The notes beneath the pieces are model-generated. The model was not told the origin of the DNA. It searched no databases and saw only the letters and a program-made list of their open reading frames with translations. Below are positions 14,801 to 26,860 of a stretch of 64,000 nt of DNA, piece after piece (within the stretch, counting starts at the first letter, position 1; every line of letters starts with the position of its first letter). A program made the translations under genes and the position numbers. Source of the DNA: Trichoplax sp. H2 (taxonomy: Eukaryota > Placozoa > Uniplacotomia > Trichoplacea); the NCBI GenBank assembly GCA_003344405.1, contig NOWV01000189.1, forward strand, positions 1-64,000, in the 5' to 3' direction.

Positions 14801-17800
14801 ATTAGCAGTGTATTGACATCATCATAACAAACAAAGTGTTGATTTACCTTAACGTTAGGATATTGTAATAGTGCAGTAGTAGCTTATATGAATAATATCC
14901 ATATTTGTAGTGCTATGTAAGATAAGTAATGCTATTACGTGAATATTATTTTTGATATTTTATTAAATATTTAATATTGATTGTGATTATGTTTAGATAG
15001 TAGTAAGATGATTCTAGTTCTAGCTAATGATTATTGAATTAGACAACATACATGCTTAGGTTAGGATTAGGCATGAGTAAGAGATTAAAATATTTACTGA
15101 TAGAAAAGCTATATAAGGAGCATCTCAGTTGGAGATGTCTCTCCTAGCTGGGTATAATAATAATACTGTTGTTGTTTACAAATAAGACGGTTCCTATATA
15201 AACCGGAACGTTTGCCTTGAATTCTGTGATAAAAAGTTGTAGATGTGTCTATGCTAATAAAAGTTTTTTTTAAGGTACTTCGCTCTGAGTGTTTAACGTT
15301 TAGTAAAAGGGCGTTTAAGTCAGTAGTTAATTATAGACTTTTATTGTATATTTCCTTGTTGCAGAGTTGAAATTGTGACAGCGTTTAATTTAAAAACTAT
15401 AGCCATGGCCTAGAGTACCAGACTTTTGTCATCTCATTTCTTGATAATACGTTTATAAAATCTATTTCGATATATTGATCTTGACATTAATGAGAATAAA
15501 CAGTGCATAGTTAAATAGTACATAACATAATCCTAATTAATTTATAGTAAGTTCAATACGAGATTTTTCTTTTACTCTCATGCCAATGCAACTAGCTTTA
15601 TATTCAATTAAAATTTTTAATTTAATCCTCAGTTAAACGTTGCTTTTATATTGCAGCGACATCAGCCAAAACAGAATTACTAAGTTGCAAACCGATATTT
15701 TCTCTTCATTGCAAGACCCAACTATTCTCTCAGCTCTGTATGCACGCACTTTATTACTATATATTCATCGTACCTTGCAACTCCTGCCTGTTCTTAATTT
15801 ACTTTGTGGCTTATGATGATAGAAATATTTCCAATAATCGTCTAGAAAATATCGAACCCGACTTATTTAATTCGATTTCAAGCTTAAAAGAATTGTAAGT
15901 AGCAACAGATAAAGAAAGCAAAGCACTACTAGTACCTATAATGAATTGATTCTAGCCCAGTAGTAAGAGCGATCTTCTTACTGTGCTTAAAAATCTACTT
16001 AATGACTGTTAGCAAGTTATTATGAATGAACCTCTTTTCTGAATTAGTCAAAATTGTTGTCTAATGGCAAGTATTATTAATGGAATGCTGTAATTGCTAT
16101 TTAAATCGTAACATTTACAAATATTGGCTTTTACTTCTTAAAATACATTCAATGAACATGCACTGTATAGTAACGTTTGCTATAAATAAAGTTATACCCT
16201 AATTTACTGTACATTATAGAAACGAAAGTTACTAAAGCTTTTATAAAATTTATTTTTCATTGTTTGATCAGGATAATTCATAACAATCGTATTGATAAAC
16301 TGGAATTTGTGAAACCGTTGCGTTACCTGAAAATACTGTAAGTTTGTGTTAATACTAATTGCAGTTACCAACATTAATTGAAATTGGTATTTGTATGCTC
16401 TTGTAGGATATTATCAGTGACGCTATAACTATAATATAGTATTCGAATGTTAGAACCGATCTATTTGTTCATATAGCTAATCATGTCTCAGTAGTATTGT
16501 TCGTCCAAAAAAACTTACGAAATTAAATTAAACTGCCAACGACTGAAGTCCAAACAAAATAAACTAGGGAAAAACACCAGTTTATTATAACTTTAACAAC
16601 AATCTTAGCGAAACTTCTCAAATGAGCAACTAAATACGGGCAGAACTACTACCACAACCAACCAAACCATCAATTAATGAGATGACTCATGATTATCCTA
16701 AGCTTTTCTTATCTTCTCACTAACTTACCGAACTATGCCATTTTTTATATGTTACGCAGAGCAGTTGGTGGTATTCGACTGTCCAACTATCATTCTAAAG
16801 TACTCCAAATTAAGCTAGTAATCAAACACACAAGATAAGATAAATTGTACCCTAGACTCCCGAAAATTACTAAATTAATACTAAATATAGTTTAGCTTGA
16901 AACTGCACATTTCTGCAATATACACTATGACAAAATAGCAATCCGAGATCAAGTGCTTTAGGTTCATACTGTATGAAATTACAAAGTAACATCAACTTTT
17001 ACCGTAATTAATGATCAAAATTAGCACACATATATTATATTAACTAAATACATCGCTTGAATTACAAAATTATAATATATGTTTCTTAACAAAAATTATG
17101 CTACGGATTATATTAACTTCTAACCTGAATACAGCAGTCGAGTTTACAATATAACAAGATACTTAATAAAATCTACTATTATAATCAACCAAATAATTCA
17201 TATTTTTAAAGCAAGAATACTTATTATGATACAAAAACTAAGCTAGAATAGTTAAAATACAAGAACTTGAAGGAAAATTCTAAAAGTTGACCTTTCTTAC
17301 ATCTCTAAGTCAGTAAGAGGTAGTTTGTATTAGCATTGGCGTTTGTAGACTTGATTTCACTAATGGTATCTGAAATCGTGCATACACAATAGCTGGATTT
17401 CGGGCTTTAGCCGTAACGGCTATTCATGTATATTTGAAACTCGATTCGTGGCATTCTTTCATTTTAAATAAATCATTCAAATTACTCGTATTGGTTTAAT
17501 TATAATTAAAATATGATACTATAATATGAAATATGTTTAGATCAGCTTCCAAAAATCGGATAAGGAACTTGAAAATTGGCCAATTTAAAAATTTCAGCAG
17601 TTTAACGCATTTGTAAGATTTGATATTTAGGAATATTTCCTAAAATTTAGACCCTAGATTACATGATATGTATATTTATAGCTAGTGAGGTATTTATAAT
17701 ATCTAACAGTAATTTCTCTGAATAATTGAATAAGATTTTTGAGCTACAACAAGCTAGAATCTCTTATAAATGACATATTCAAAGGATGTAAGAATATGCA

Positions 17801-20800
17801 ATACCTGTAAGTTGAAATGTATTAATAGAGCTATTTAGTTATTCTCTTCATTTTACTACGACATGCTATCTCTTTAGTGTGAACTGCATTTAACTTTATT
17901 CCTAATTTTATTGTTTTACTAACTTATCGTAAGGATGTTAGACCATAACCAAATTACAGTTATAGAAAATCGATCATTTCTTGGTTTATCAAAGTTGATT
18001 ACTCTGTAGGTTTCGGGCCTTCCTTCAATAGATATATCATAAAGATATTGTATGCAGAATCTAACGCCTTTATTTTAATCTGGTAGAGATATTAGCTATA
18101 ATCGTATAATCTCTTTGAATGGAATTTTCCTCCAAGATTTAAATCTCTTAAATTTTTTGTAAGTTGTTATTTCGTTGGTTACATACGAATACGTTTTAAC
18201 TTTGTTTCATTAGCTTTCAATACCGTAGAGCTGTGTTCTTTGAAGCTAAAAACTATTTTTTAAAATTTGACTTGTTGGCAAGTAACCTATACCATACATG
18301 AAATAATTTCATTACGCTTCCTTTATTAATATAAACATTCCTTACTTTGTGTAATTATGAATTTTGTTTAAAATTTATAGAAATTGTAATGGAAATCGGA
18401 TTTCTTCCATCGCTGGAGCCCCATTCTATAATTTAACAAAAGTGACAACTTTGTATGTCCATTAGCAATTTTACATAGGTTTTGTAACAGATACTATATA
18501 TATTTACCTTACCGAATGCAATAATGTTAAACATAAAAAGATTTTGTATAAGTGGATAAGTGTTGACTACAGGTCCTTGGATTATAATTACTTGAGGAAG
18601 ATTGCAAATGACAGCTTTACCAATTTGATTAAAATACGTAAACTGTAAGCAAATACGTAGTTTACCCAAAGATTGCTCAAAATTTAAGGCTTGTTAGACA
18701 GTCTAAAACTCTAACTATTCTGAATATTTTTATCTTAACTGTAGATCAATAAATTATAATAAACTAGAAAGTTTATCCTGTAACTCAATTTACAAAACCA
18801 TTCAAGAATTGTAAGTAAAATCACGTATTATTACCAATGCTGCTGGTTGATGTCTTTAAAATAACAATAACACTTACGCTCCTATCCATTAGCTGTTTAA
18901 TTAAAATTTTCAATATTTTGAGTGCAAGTAACTGTATTCATTTACAAAAGAAGTATAGGTACCGTATTTCTTAAAGATAATTTAATGTTTTCAATTTACT
19001 GTAAAAGTATGCTGAATTAACTCTAGCTCAAGCACTCCCTTTTTGCCCTAAAATTGATGTTATGCTGACAATGTTAACTCTATGCAAAGCTAATTAATGA
19101 ATTTCACTTAGAGGATTTTACTCTGAACAAATCATCCTGCATTATCGCATCTGATACTTTAATATAACTATAAACTAATAAATTTCTATCATTTAACGCA
19201 AAATTTAGAAGTGTTAGTCACAATAATATTTCCTATATATCACTTAGTTGTGATAAGACGTTTGGCAGCTTAACACTAAGATTGTAAGTACTAGCTTTCT
19301 TTTAAATATTAAGATGTTTGCTTCAATATTTGTCTACATCTGTGACAGTGTTATATGCTGTATTAGAGTAGAAATATCTATGTTAGAATAATTCTGTTAG
19401 CCCATCCATATTTAGTTAACTTCTAATTTGGATATACTGTGTTTTAATATAGCATTGACTTTTTATGACAGTTACACATATACACATACTGAAATTAATA
19501 GTTAAAATAGGGAATGTAAATCATCTACTTACAGTTCGAATCATTGTGATAGTAACTTACTTATAGTAGATTGTAAATTATCGAGGAAATGTTCCGTGAT
19601 AGGACATATCATAATCTGACTATTCTGTATTAGTCATCAGATGTCTATGTTCATAAATACTGTTGTCTGTATTAAGAGAGCAGTAGCTAAAATTATATCT
19701 AATTCAGTAAATGATTCCAAAGTCAATCGTACTAACTATGACTCTTGAACTATTGAGGAAGAGTATATAAATGCAGTATATCGCGTAATAAAGGGGATTC
19801 TCAAACTTAGTGTTTAACGTAAAAATACGAGGTGTTTAAGTCTATGAGTAGTCTGCTAGTAAAGCAAAAGTGTTTCTGATAGTGCAGGTATCGTTCCTTG
19901 ATGCATGGTTCAAGGAATTGCCTTATAGATCGTACATTACGTTATCTTGTTGCAATGCTGTTTTATGACAACATCTTATTTTTGCATTAATTTAGAAAAT
20001 ATTAAGATTAATAATAGAAATATCATGTTATCATATTTTGACTTCAAGAATTCTATCAGTAATTTAGTATGCCAATAAATTAGTAGTAAGCTATTAACTA
20101 AATTAGTAAAGGTATTATTCATTTGTATTCGTACTGCCTATATTCCACACGAGTTTCACTTCGGCAACTGCCACCTTAAGGCAATATCAATTTTTTAGAT
20201 TATAAAATTTAAGAATTACCATAACAAATAATAATTAAAATTTTTAAGTTATAAAATTTCATGTTTAATATTTCTAGTTGTAATAGTTGTATAAATATTG
20301 TCAATATTCTATTTTCAGAGATATTAGCTATAATAATTTAGTAAGAAATGGAATCAGTTTAAATGAACAGATCTTGTTCAAACTGATAAAGCTACCTCCT
20401 ACTTTGTAAGTGTAAAAAAATTAAAAATATTAAGTTATAACTAAGTTTATAATTGCATGTTTAGATGCTACGGTAACATTTTGTAAGCATATTTTAGATC
20501 ATATTTGTCTATTTTTGACATGCTCCATGGATAACATCAAATACGTGTATACAGAATATTGGCAGGCAATGGCATTACATCCATACCACAATCATTTTTT
20601 AGATGGAATCTCTATCTGAGAGCACTGTGAGTGATACTCATAACTATTAAATTGACTCCATTTTAAATACATTTTAGTTAATATTCAATTAGATTAAAGA
20701 TTCACTAGAGCATTGCATTTTCATACATATAATAAATTTATTTTTATTGCCGTTGCATTCAGTGGGCAGATATAAATAGATTTTATTAGTATCTAAATTG

Positions 20801-23800
20801 TGAAAAGGCTGTCTCTGAAAATTCTGATATTATATTATCGTAATTCAAGTCGTTAATTCATTTTAGGTATTAAATTATTACCATTTCAAATTTTAGATCC
20901 ATAGGTCATAACAACATGTCACTGTCCACTATTAAGCAAACTATTCGAGGACTTTATGTTACCGATCTCTGCATACCACCACTAGTATCTTCAACAGGGA
21001 ATAAATTTAAATGCTTTGATTATGCTATGTAGGTGGTTAAGCTGTCTATTATTCTGTATTACAATTTTAAATTCAACAACTAAATTTGAAAGCCTGATAC
21101 TGATACTTAATAGAAATTTTTTTAGGCATAATTAGCATTTTCTATTGCCTTCATTTATTTCTGATTATTACAGCGACTTAAGCAACTGTAAATTGCAAGA
21201 AATTCCTGTTGATATTTTCGTTCATCTAAATGGCTTTTTGAAAGTATTGTAAGTTGAAGTAGCTAAAATGAAATCTATAGATTACTCATACTAATTCATT
21301 AGCGAATATACTGGTAATTTTTAAGACTTTCTATCGTAATTAGAAGCCCTTAGGAAAGAAATGATGGTGTTAAGTTAAAATTATTTATATAATTATTAGC
21401 AATAGTAGTTTGCTTGGTAGCTTATAAAATGTAGAATTAATAGGAAATACTTAAACTCCTTTATAATGATGAAATTTTCCAATTACCAACATTTTACAAG
21501 AATTTTTTCCAATTTTACTATTTGATAATGACGAAATCTGTTATTTTTACGGTAATAGATCTTACTGATTAGTCAATTAACCAAGTGCAAAACAATGTTA
21601 AACAAACCGAATTCAATAAGATTACATGATTTTGTCATAAAATTTCTATTTTAGATTTAGATTGCTGATAAAACTTCCTGAGTAATATCAATATACATCC
21701 AACTTTTGCTAATTTGATTTTAGATCTTATGTACCATAGCATTAGCCATGCTAAGGACTACTCCATAATTTTTATCCAGTCCAAATCCAAATTCATAAAA
21801 TGCCTAGCAATAAGAAGAAAATACGTAACCCTGAACGGACTCTACAATACAAATATTTGAGTCCGTTCAGAATCCCGCTTTTTCTTATTTTGGAATGTTG
21901 TGAATTTGGACTGGATAAAATTATGGAGCAGTCCCTAGCCATGCAAAGTGCAAAAGCTTTCATATTAATGATTTATTAGTCTAATCTGAAGTTTAGAAAT
22001 AGTTTTCATTACTAATATGTAAAATCGTGACTGCGTTTAAAATAAGTAAAGCCTTTTTACATATTTTACCCATCTAATTTGTCTAATCAGCTAATGTTAT
22101 ATAATGCACGATTGTAGTTGGCTATTGAGAAAATGATTGCTTTATACCTGTCTAGCTTTTAGCTCCATATTGCAAAGAATATGCATTGTCTGTAGCGCAA
22201 TTAATCTTTTCTTCTCTCAATTTCGGTTATAAATTCCCCTTACATACTATATTATTACTTATTTTCGCCAAGCAGTAATTATATTACATCCTTTAAATTA
22301 GAATCTGTTCATTGATTGGCATTTAAGTGTTTAACAGTGTAATTGTACTTGCACATAATATTAAGATGAAAACTTACAATTTATTCTCCTCCACAAACGG
22401 ACCACACTTTACGAATAATTCTTGATATTATTTCTTTTTATACATCAGAAAATTAAATTATAACCGCATAAAAGATGTCGATGCATCAGCAATATTTCGA
22501 GGAAGCAACTACAATTTACAAGAACTGTAAGTTACTTCCTATATCATTCTTACATTTCCACGCATTCTAACGGCAATTTATTAAATTGATCTGGTATAAT
22601 TGCTATAGAGTACTTAAGTTAATTGTTAGCAGAATATTGTTCATAGATAAATAGAAAAATTAACTCAGATATTCTTTTCTGATATAGGCACTTAACCCAT
22701 AACCAAATAGCTAACTTTACTAATCCGAACAACGTACAATTTAACGCGCTTCGATTGCTGTAAGTGTTGCATTTATCTTTAATACAAATTTCAAGATCGT
22801 GTAGTCAATTAATTTTTGATGTCACAATTTTATGTTTATTAGCAATTTAAAGCAAAATCAATTATCAAGCATCTGTGGCAGATCAGATTTGCTAGCAATA
22901 GCACCTAACCTAGTAGAGCTGTATGTATTCTTTTTAAATATTTTCTGGATAAGTGGTTTAACTAATTAACTTATGACTTAAATTTCCGTAGAAACTTGGA
23001 TTTCAATCAAGTCCGAATTCTAACAAGCAGATGCTTTAGAGCACTTTCCAATTTACAGAAACTGTATGCATTGGTATTCGTTCGATTTATTAATTTCAAA
23101 ATCTTTAGCTTTAAAATTCTATTTAAGCAAGCATGCTTAAATTGGCTGTTAAATTCATATAAGTCAAGTTACATTTCATTTGCTTATAGGTCAATAATAT
23201 CAAATCCGTTAGTAATTTTAAAAGGTATTTCATTCTATGGATCTGCTACATTAACTTCAATGTAAGTAAGCCTACATTAATTACAGTTTTAATTCATTTA
23301 AATCGAAGTATTAATAAGTGTAGTAGAAATTTAGTCTCAATGTATGGTCAATTTAATTAAGCTTTTTGTTAAGCCTTGTGAAAAAAGTTTTCATATTGTA
23401 AAAAAAAACTTAATCAGCTATACGGATTCACTAATTATGCCAAGAACTTGACATCGATTACAACGATATTATATCAATAGTTCATTAAATGAAAATATCA
23501 TGCTAAAAATTTTCATATGCAAGTTCGCCATTTATCGAAAATAACTTCTGATATTGAGAGTCATAATTGGATAACAAATGAAGTTAGATTTCAGATTACC
23601 TCATAATTTTACATCTAAAATTTGTACAAATTTGCTTTAATATTTAATATCTAAAATCCTTAGAGGCTTTAATCTCAAACCTTTTAATCATGTTCATTTT
23701 CAAGTTTATGCTTTTTTATATTTTTAACCCAATATCCGTCATTAGAGCTTCCTCACGTGCTTATTTATGCTGTACAGTACCAGCTAAGATTACTGCGTGC

Positions 23801-24742
23801 ACACCAGTTCCCGATTTAGATTCAGCATCAAGTTGTGAAAATATTCTCGCTCATACCTCTTTACAATTAGCTGTATGGGTTATGGGCATCACAGCTTTCG
23901 TTGGAAATATCCTTGTCATGTTTAAAATTCGTGCTAATAAAGATCGCAAAACAAGTAAGGCTACTGATCTAGTCTTTAACAGCTTAGCTCTATCCGATTT
24001 TTTAATGTCCATATACCTGTTTATTATTGCTGTTGGTGATATAATTTATCGCGATCGTTATGCTCAATATGCAGAAGAGTGGCTGAGCAGTCCAGCATGT
24101 GTTATTGCATCATTTTTAGTGTGTACATCAAGTTTAATGTCGGTTAGTATGATGCTGTTTATTGCCATCGATCGTTATTCCCTCGTTGTAAATCCATTTT
24201 CATCCGACGGAAGATATAAGCGAACTAAGACATCATTATTAATAGGATGGTTGCTGACTTGTATTTTCGTCGGTGTACCGATTATTATGGGTATTAATGA
24301 AACTGGAGATATGCGTTTATATCAGTTTAGTTCTATTTGCTCTCCAAGTAATCTAGACAATACATTCTATAGTGGTTGGATAGCTGTATTTGTAGCATTA
24401 CAAATAATATGTTGGATATCAACCGTAATTATTTATTTGTTCTTATTAATGACGGTCGGTAAATCGCAGCGCTCAGTTCGTAGCAATGCCCGATCTCGTA
24501 ATTATGCTATTGCTATCCGAATATCGCTTATTTTAATTACAGACTTAGTCGCTTGGCTACCCATCTATGCTATTTCTGTTATTGCTTTGATTAATGGCAC
24601 CATCAATATATTTGTACTACAGTTTGCGGTTATTTTGGCAATACCATTAAATTCAGCGATTAATCCATATATTTATACAGCAACTGGAACGGCATGTTTT
24701 CTTCGATTAACTACTATTACGAGTAAAAAATCTTCGTCATGA
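1425..24742 (+). CDS. Giant LRR-rich GPCR, relaxin-receptor/type C LGR-like (5' end not seen)
   Basis: Gene-level entry. It is a predicted plasma-membrane receptor with a long extracellular leucine-rich-repeat domain and a C-terminal rhodopsin-family 7TM domain. I read 55 LRR-type exons and one terminal 7TM exon. Each LRR exon begins after AG with one base completing a codon and ends with two bases of the next (phase 2 to phase 2), and each encodes about one repeat of the form LxxNxIxxIxxxxFxxLxxLxxL. Most are 72 nt; others are 66, 75, 78, 81, 87 or 132. Joined they would give roughly 1,350 extracellular residues plus 331. Family members usually carry about 10-18 repeats, so this is exceptional. 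It may instead be a mixture of one functional gene and the exon array of older neighbours. No start codon, signal peptide or LDLa module was found. Confidence 0.75.
3640..3800. repeat. Dispersed repeat copy A in intron
   Basis: About 160 bases containing GTGACGCTATAA, ATATAGCTAATC, GTAAGTGGCG and TGTAGACTACTTTGTCAC. The same words in the same order occur at 16410-16490 and 17300-17385, where the copy is split by about 800 bases of other sequence. Probably part of a mobile element; ends not defined. Confidence 0.5.
6441..8919 (+). CDS. LRR exon block 2
   Basis: Exons at 6441-6512, 7358-7429, 7758-7829, 8285-8356, 8430-8501, 8619-8690 and 8848-8919, all 72 nt and phase 2. Typical readings are HLRNNRISLIVNGVF, QLSKNEIHNLRNISF and YLFDNEISLIKPGSF. 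Exons 8285 and 8430 are divergent repeats with few leucines at the C-terminal positions. Introns 8357-8429 and 8502-8618 are very short (73 and 117 nt). Exon 8619 uses the weaker donor GTAATG. The following intron (8920-10333) is long because it holds nested repeats. Confidence 0.8.
9171..9990 (+). mobile_element. LTR-like repeat, interrupted by a solo LTR
   Basis: Starts near CGTGATAGGACATATC and ends near GCTGTTTGTGACA. A closely similar copy lies at 19592-19973 and runs straight through the point where this copy is interrupted by 9514-9946. Both carry a TATA-like GAGTATATAAATGCAG followed shortly by TAATAAAG. The word ATACC flanks both ends here and may be the target duplication, but the second copy shows no matching pair. 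Confidence 0.6.
9514..9946 (-). mobile_element. Solo LTR with 5-bp target-site duplication
   Basis: A 433-bp element begins TGTCAC and ends GTGACA. It is flanked on both sides by ATCGT (9509-9513 and 9947-9951), a 5-bp target-site duplication typical of LTR retrotransposons. The empty site is visible in the sister repeat near 19927. On the minus strand there is a TATA-like GTATATAAACC followed by GAATAAAG, fitting U3/R in minus orientation. No internal retroviral coding region is present, so it is a recombined single LTR. Confidence 0.8.
10334..14627 (+). CDS. LRR exon block 3
   Basis: Exons at 10334-10405, 10491-10562, 10657-10728, 10828-10899, 11016-11087, 11390-11467, 11710-11781, 11895-11966, 12673-12744, 13023-13094, 13257-13328, 13547-13618, 13713-13784, 13873-13944, 14064-14138, 14320-14385 and 14556-14627. 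All are open in phase 2. Good repeats include DISRNKLLSISNRIF, YLTSNEIDGIDEEAF and YLRSNRIEFIQPDAF. Several are degenerate (10828, 11016, 14556), and exon 10657 would need a GTTAGT donor. A decayed LRR lacking a usable frame sits at about 13157-13230. The mixture of good and eroded repeats suggests weak constraint on some units. Confidence 0.75.
15040..15400 (+). mobile_element. LTR-like promoter/polyA segment in intron
   Basis: A TATA-like GCTATATAAGGAGC at about 15105 is followed about 150 bases later by CTAATAAAAG and a T run, and a second TATAAACC lies between. This spacing resembles the U3-R of an LTR. A small hairpin, CATCTC...GAGATG, lies just after the TATA. Ends and target duplication are not resolved. 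Confidence 0.35.
15657..19283 (+). CDS. LRR exon block 4
   Basis: Exons at 15657-15737, 15823-15894, 16272-16337, 17541-17612, 17735-17806, 17934-18005, 18087-18158, 18381-18452, 18573-18644, 18745-18810 and 19209-19283. All are phase 2 and open. Repeats read, for example, DISQNRITKLQTDIF, NISNNRLENIEPDLF, MLDHNQITVIENRSF and SVSHNNISYISLSC. The xISxNRIxxIxxxxF form is closer to the canonical LGR/RXFP repeat than block 1. Length changes (66, 75, 81 nt) keep the frame. Donors are GTAAG, GTAGG or GTATG. Confidence 0.8.
16405..17390. repeat. Dispersed repeat copy B, split by an insertion
   Basis: 16410-16490 and 17300-17385 together match the intron repeat at 3640-3800. The ~800 bases between are A-rich on this strand and contain no LRR exon or other readable coding frame. 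This explains the long intron between exons 16272-16337 and 17541-17612. Nature of the inserted segment is not determined. Confidence 0.45.
19592..19973 (+). mobile_element. Second copy of the 9.2-kb LTR-like repeat, uninterrupted
   Basis: From CGTGATAGGACATATC to GCTGTTTTATGACA it aligns by eye with 9171-9513 plus 9947-9990, with only scattered differences. It lacks the solo LTR and so shows the empty target (GATCGTACATTACG). It lies in the intron between LRR exons 19209-19283 and 20319-20405. Confidence 0.65.
20319..23261 (+). CDS. LRR exon block 5, last repeats before the 7TM exon
   Basis: Exons at 20319-20405 (87 nt), 20555-20626, 20897-21028 (132 nt), 21174-21248, 22449-22526, 22688-22759, 22843-22920, 22992-23063 and 23190-23261, all phase 2. 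Exon 20897 is nearly double length and contains two cysteines, perhaps an internal cap. Exon 21174 restarts with a clear repeat (DLSNCKLQEIPVDIF). Readings such as NLDFNQVRILTSRCF precede the hinge. A further decayed repeat (ELDIDYNDIISIVH, then stop) lies at about 23448 and is not used. Confidence 0.8.
21751..21938. mobile_element. Foldback/MITE-like element
   Basis: The left arm (about 21751-21795) is nearly the reverse complement of the right arm (about 21895-21938). Both share GGACT, CTCCATAATTTT and ATCCAGTCCAAAT. Inside is a second perfect hairpin, CTGAACGGACTC with GAGTCCGTTCAG. TA lies at both outer ends, suggesting a Tc1/mariner-type non-autonomous element. It sits in the intron between LRR exons 21174 and 22449 and has no coding capacity. 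Confidence 0.75.
23746..24742 (+). CDS. Terminal exon: LGR hinge, 7TM domain and stop
   Basis: This exon encodes the cysteine hinge and all seven transmembrane helices. The AG at 23744-23745, after a T-rich tract, puts the exon in phase 2 like every LRR exon; the upstream ATG at 23690 is then intronic and not the start. The hinge reads YLCCTVP...CTPVPD...SSCENIL, the LGR/RXFP signature. TM1 has GNILV and TM2 LALSDFL; MSIYLFIIAVGDIIYR resembles relaxin receptors. TM3 ends with DRY, TM6 carries a WLP core and TM7 ends in NSAINPYIYT (NPxxY). The tail is short and Ser-rich. It is predicted to couple to G proteins; the ligand is unknown. Type C (RXFP-like) assignment is by pattern. Confidence 0.92.
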
Positions 24743-26860
24743 TTTCTAAACCAAGAAGAAATGGTCTTGTGATGACATATGAGGCAAACTAGACATTATA
24801 GGTTCGTATTTTTTTAATTCGAAACTCTTGTTGCGATGTAGTACCATAGTTTGTATAGTGTCTACAATATAAGAAATGACAAAACCATGCTTACATTGTA
24901 CTTACTAGTATGCGAATTAATATGCTATTGTAGCTTAAGATAAGCCATTCTTCATTCGAAAAATGACAGAGATAAAGGTTATTTGCAATATGATATACCA
25001 CTACTGGCCAGTAAGACTTGAAATGGCGTCCATAATCTATATAAGATTACACTTTAAAAATAAATTCAACTCTACATCTAATTACGTTATTAAGGTGATT
25101 CTGGTGATGATTGGATCAATCATATGATTAAAATAACTGATTAATAAGGTGTCTTCTGTTAAGAAAGCTGTCCATTCATAATTGCATTTGTTGCTTTAAA
25201 CTAGTTGACTTTGATAGACTAGTGAATTAACCGAATAAAATCGTTCCAGATTAAAGTATAGAGTGACCATTGATTGTGAGCTTTATAAAAAGGCACGGGA
25301 GTTCTTAGGCGTTGTGGTAATAGTACGATATTTTTACTAGATGTTACGCAGATTTGGCTAGCCATCTAATAAAATAACTAAACGTTAGTGCTTTACGCTA
25401 GTCAATCAAACTTTTCAGGAAATAATTCGCAAGAGTTGGAAACGCAAAATGAGGATAAGGTCTTCATGACTTATCCAATATTGTAATGGAAGTTCTCATG
25501 ATGGCATAAGAATTCTTAGTGACTTTAGCACATGGTCTAATTTGATATCGTATGACTGGAACTTTGAAGAATATAATCAAGAGAAGCAGCTTCATATCTC
25601 TACCGTGAATTGTAAAATATCACCTTTCGAAGAGTTTATTAAATAACAGTTAATCTCGTTTATACGAAGGTCCAATGTTTGCAATATATTTAAAAGTCAC
25701 TATTATAACGTAGTTATGTATGCAATAGTTAGTGCCTTAAACGCTTAGTGTATACAAATAGCGTTATTAAAGATTTAGCAGGACTTGAATCTTTAAATAT
25801 TGGCATATTGTAATCGCCAAGCTAATGAGTGTTGTAGCGCAAAATAGTTTTACACCGCTTACTCGGAACGTCAATATTATACAGCTGGAAATGCATAGAG
25901 TAGATTCAAGTAATAATATGTCTGTATTTATAAACTTTAGATATTTTAAATCATAATCATTATTCACTGCTTGAATTTTAGGTCGTTTATTTTCTCAGTC
26001 ATTAATAGATTATAAAAGCAACGTCATTATTATAAATTCAGTTCCTTGATGATAAATAACTGCGCTTATAAAGATATCATATTTAATGAAATTAAATAGG
26101 TTTTCAGTTAGTAACTCCTACAATAGTGTCTAAATTAAGTGAGTGCATGGAGCTTATTAGCTAGTTTAGTTAGGTTTTGGCTATACCAACTTTAGTTAAT
26201 AGTTAAGGAAGGAACTGATCACAATAATTAATATGTGGTTTACTTTTCTTGAAAAACTTAATATTTTTTACCAGCTACTATAAAGCATAGTATTATATGT
26301 CAATCCATCCTTATCTTTTATTACTTCAAGATGGGAAAGTCTAATTAAGTAAAATTAGTGGAAGTCTCTATAGCAATGGAACAGTTTACATTAGTAAAAT
26401 CACTTTACATATAAGTGAATACTAACAAAGACAACAGAATTCGATTCTATTTTTAGAAGAGCAGACTTACATTCTGTAAGTCAAATCTGTAAAATATAAC
26501 CTAAAAGGTAAATCCAAAACAGATAAATCTACAAAGCAAATCTAAAAGCTAAATCAACACTAAAAGTTTTATAGGTTCAATAAGTAATACAATATAATAT
26601 GGCCTATTTTCTGTGCTACAGTATGTGATTCTTTCGTAGAAGTAGTTCATTAAAATAGAGATAAAATGAATCTTTTGGATACAATATTGTAGTAAAAGTG
26701 AATTAATCATATAGCGCTAAATCGATGCAATTAATCAATGGACCGAAAAGCTATCTATATTATGCAAGTTAATAATATTACAGTAAACGTAACTGCAATC
26801 AGTAAAATGGTATTCCTAATAAGAATGTTAAGAAAATATCCTGTTGTTATATTTACAACG
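24743..26860. other. Convergent intergenic region
   Basis: Between the receptor stop and the TMEM104 stop, which face each other. No exon chain or RNA gene was recognised. A short palindrome, GACTTACATTCTGTAAGTC, lies near 26465. The 3' UTRs of both neighbours should lie here. Confidence 0.5.

Noticed and set aside
23690-23745. The ATG at 23690 as the start of a separate, LRR-less GPCR.
   Set aside because: An acceptor at 23744-23745 joins the 7TM exon in the phase used by all LRR exons, and the hinge sequence is that of LRR-bearing receptors.
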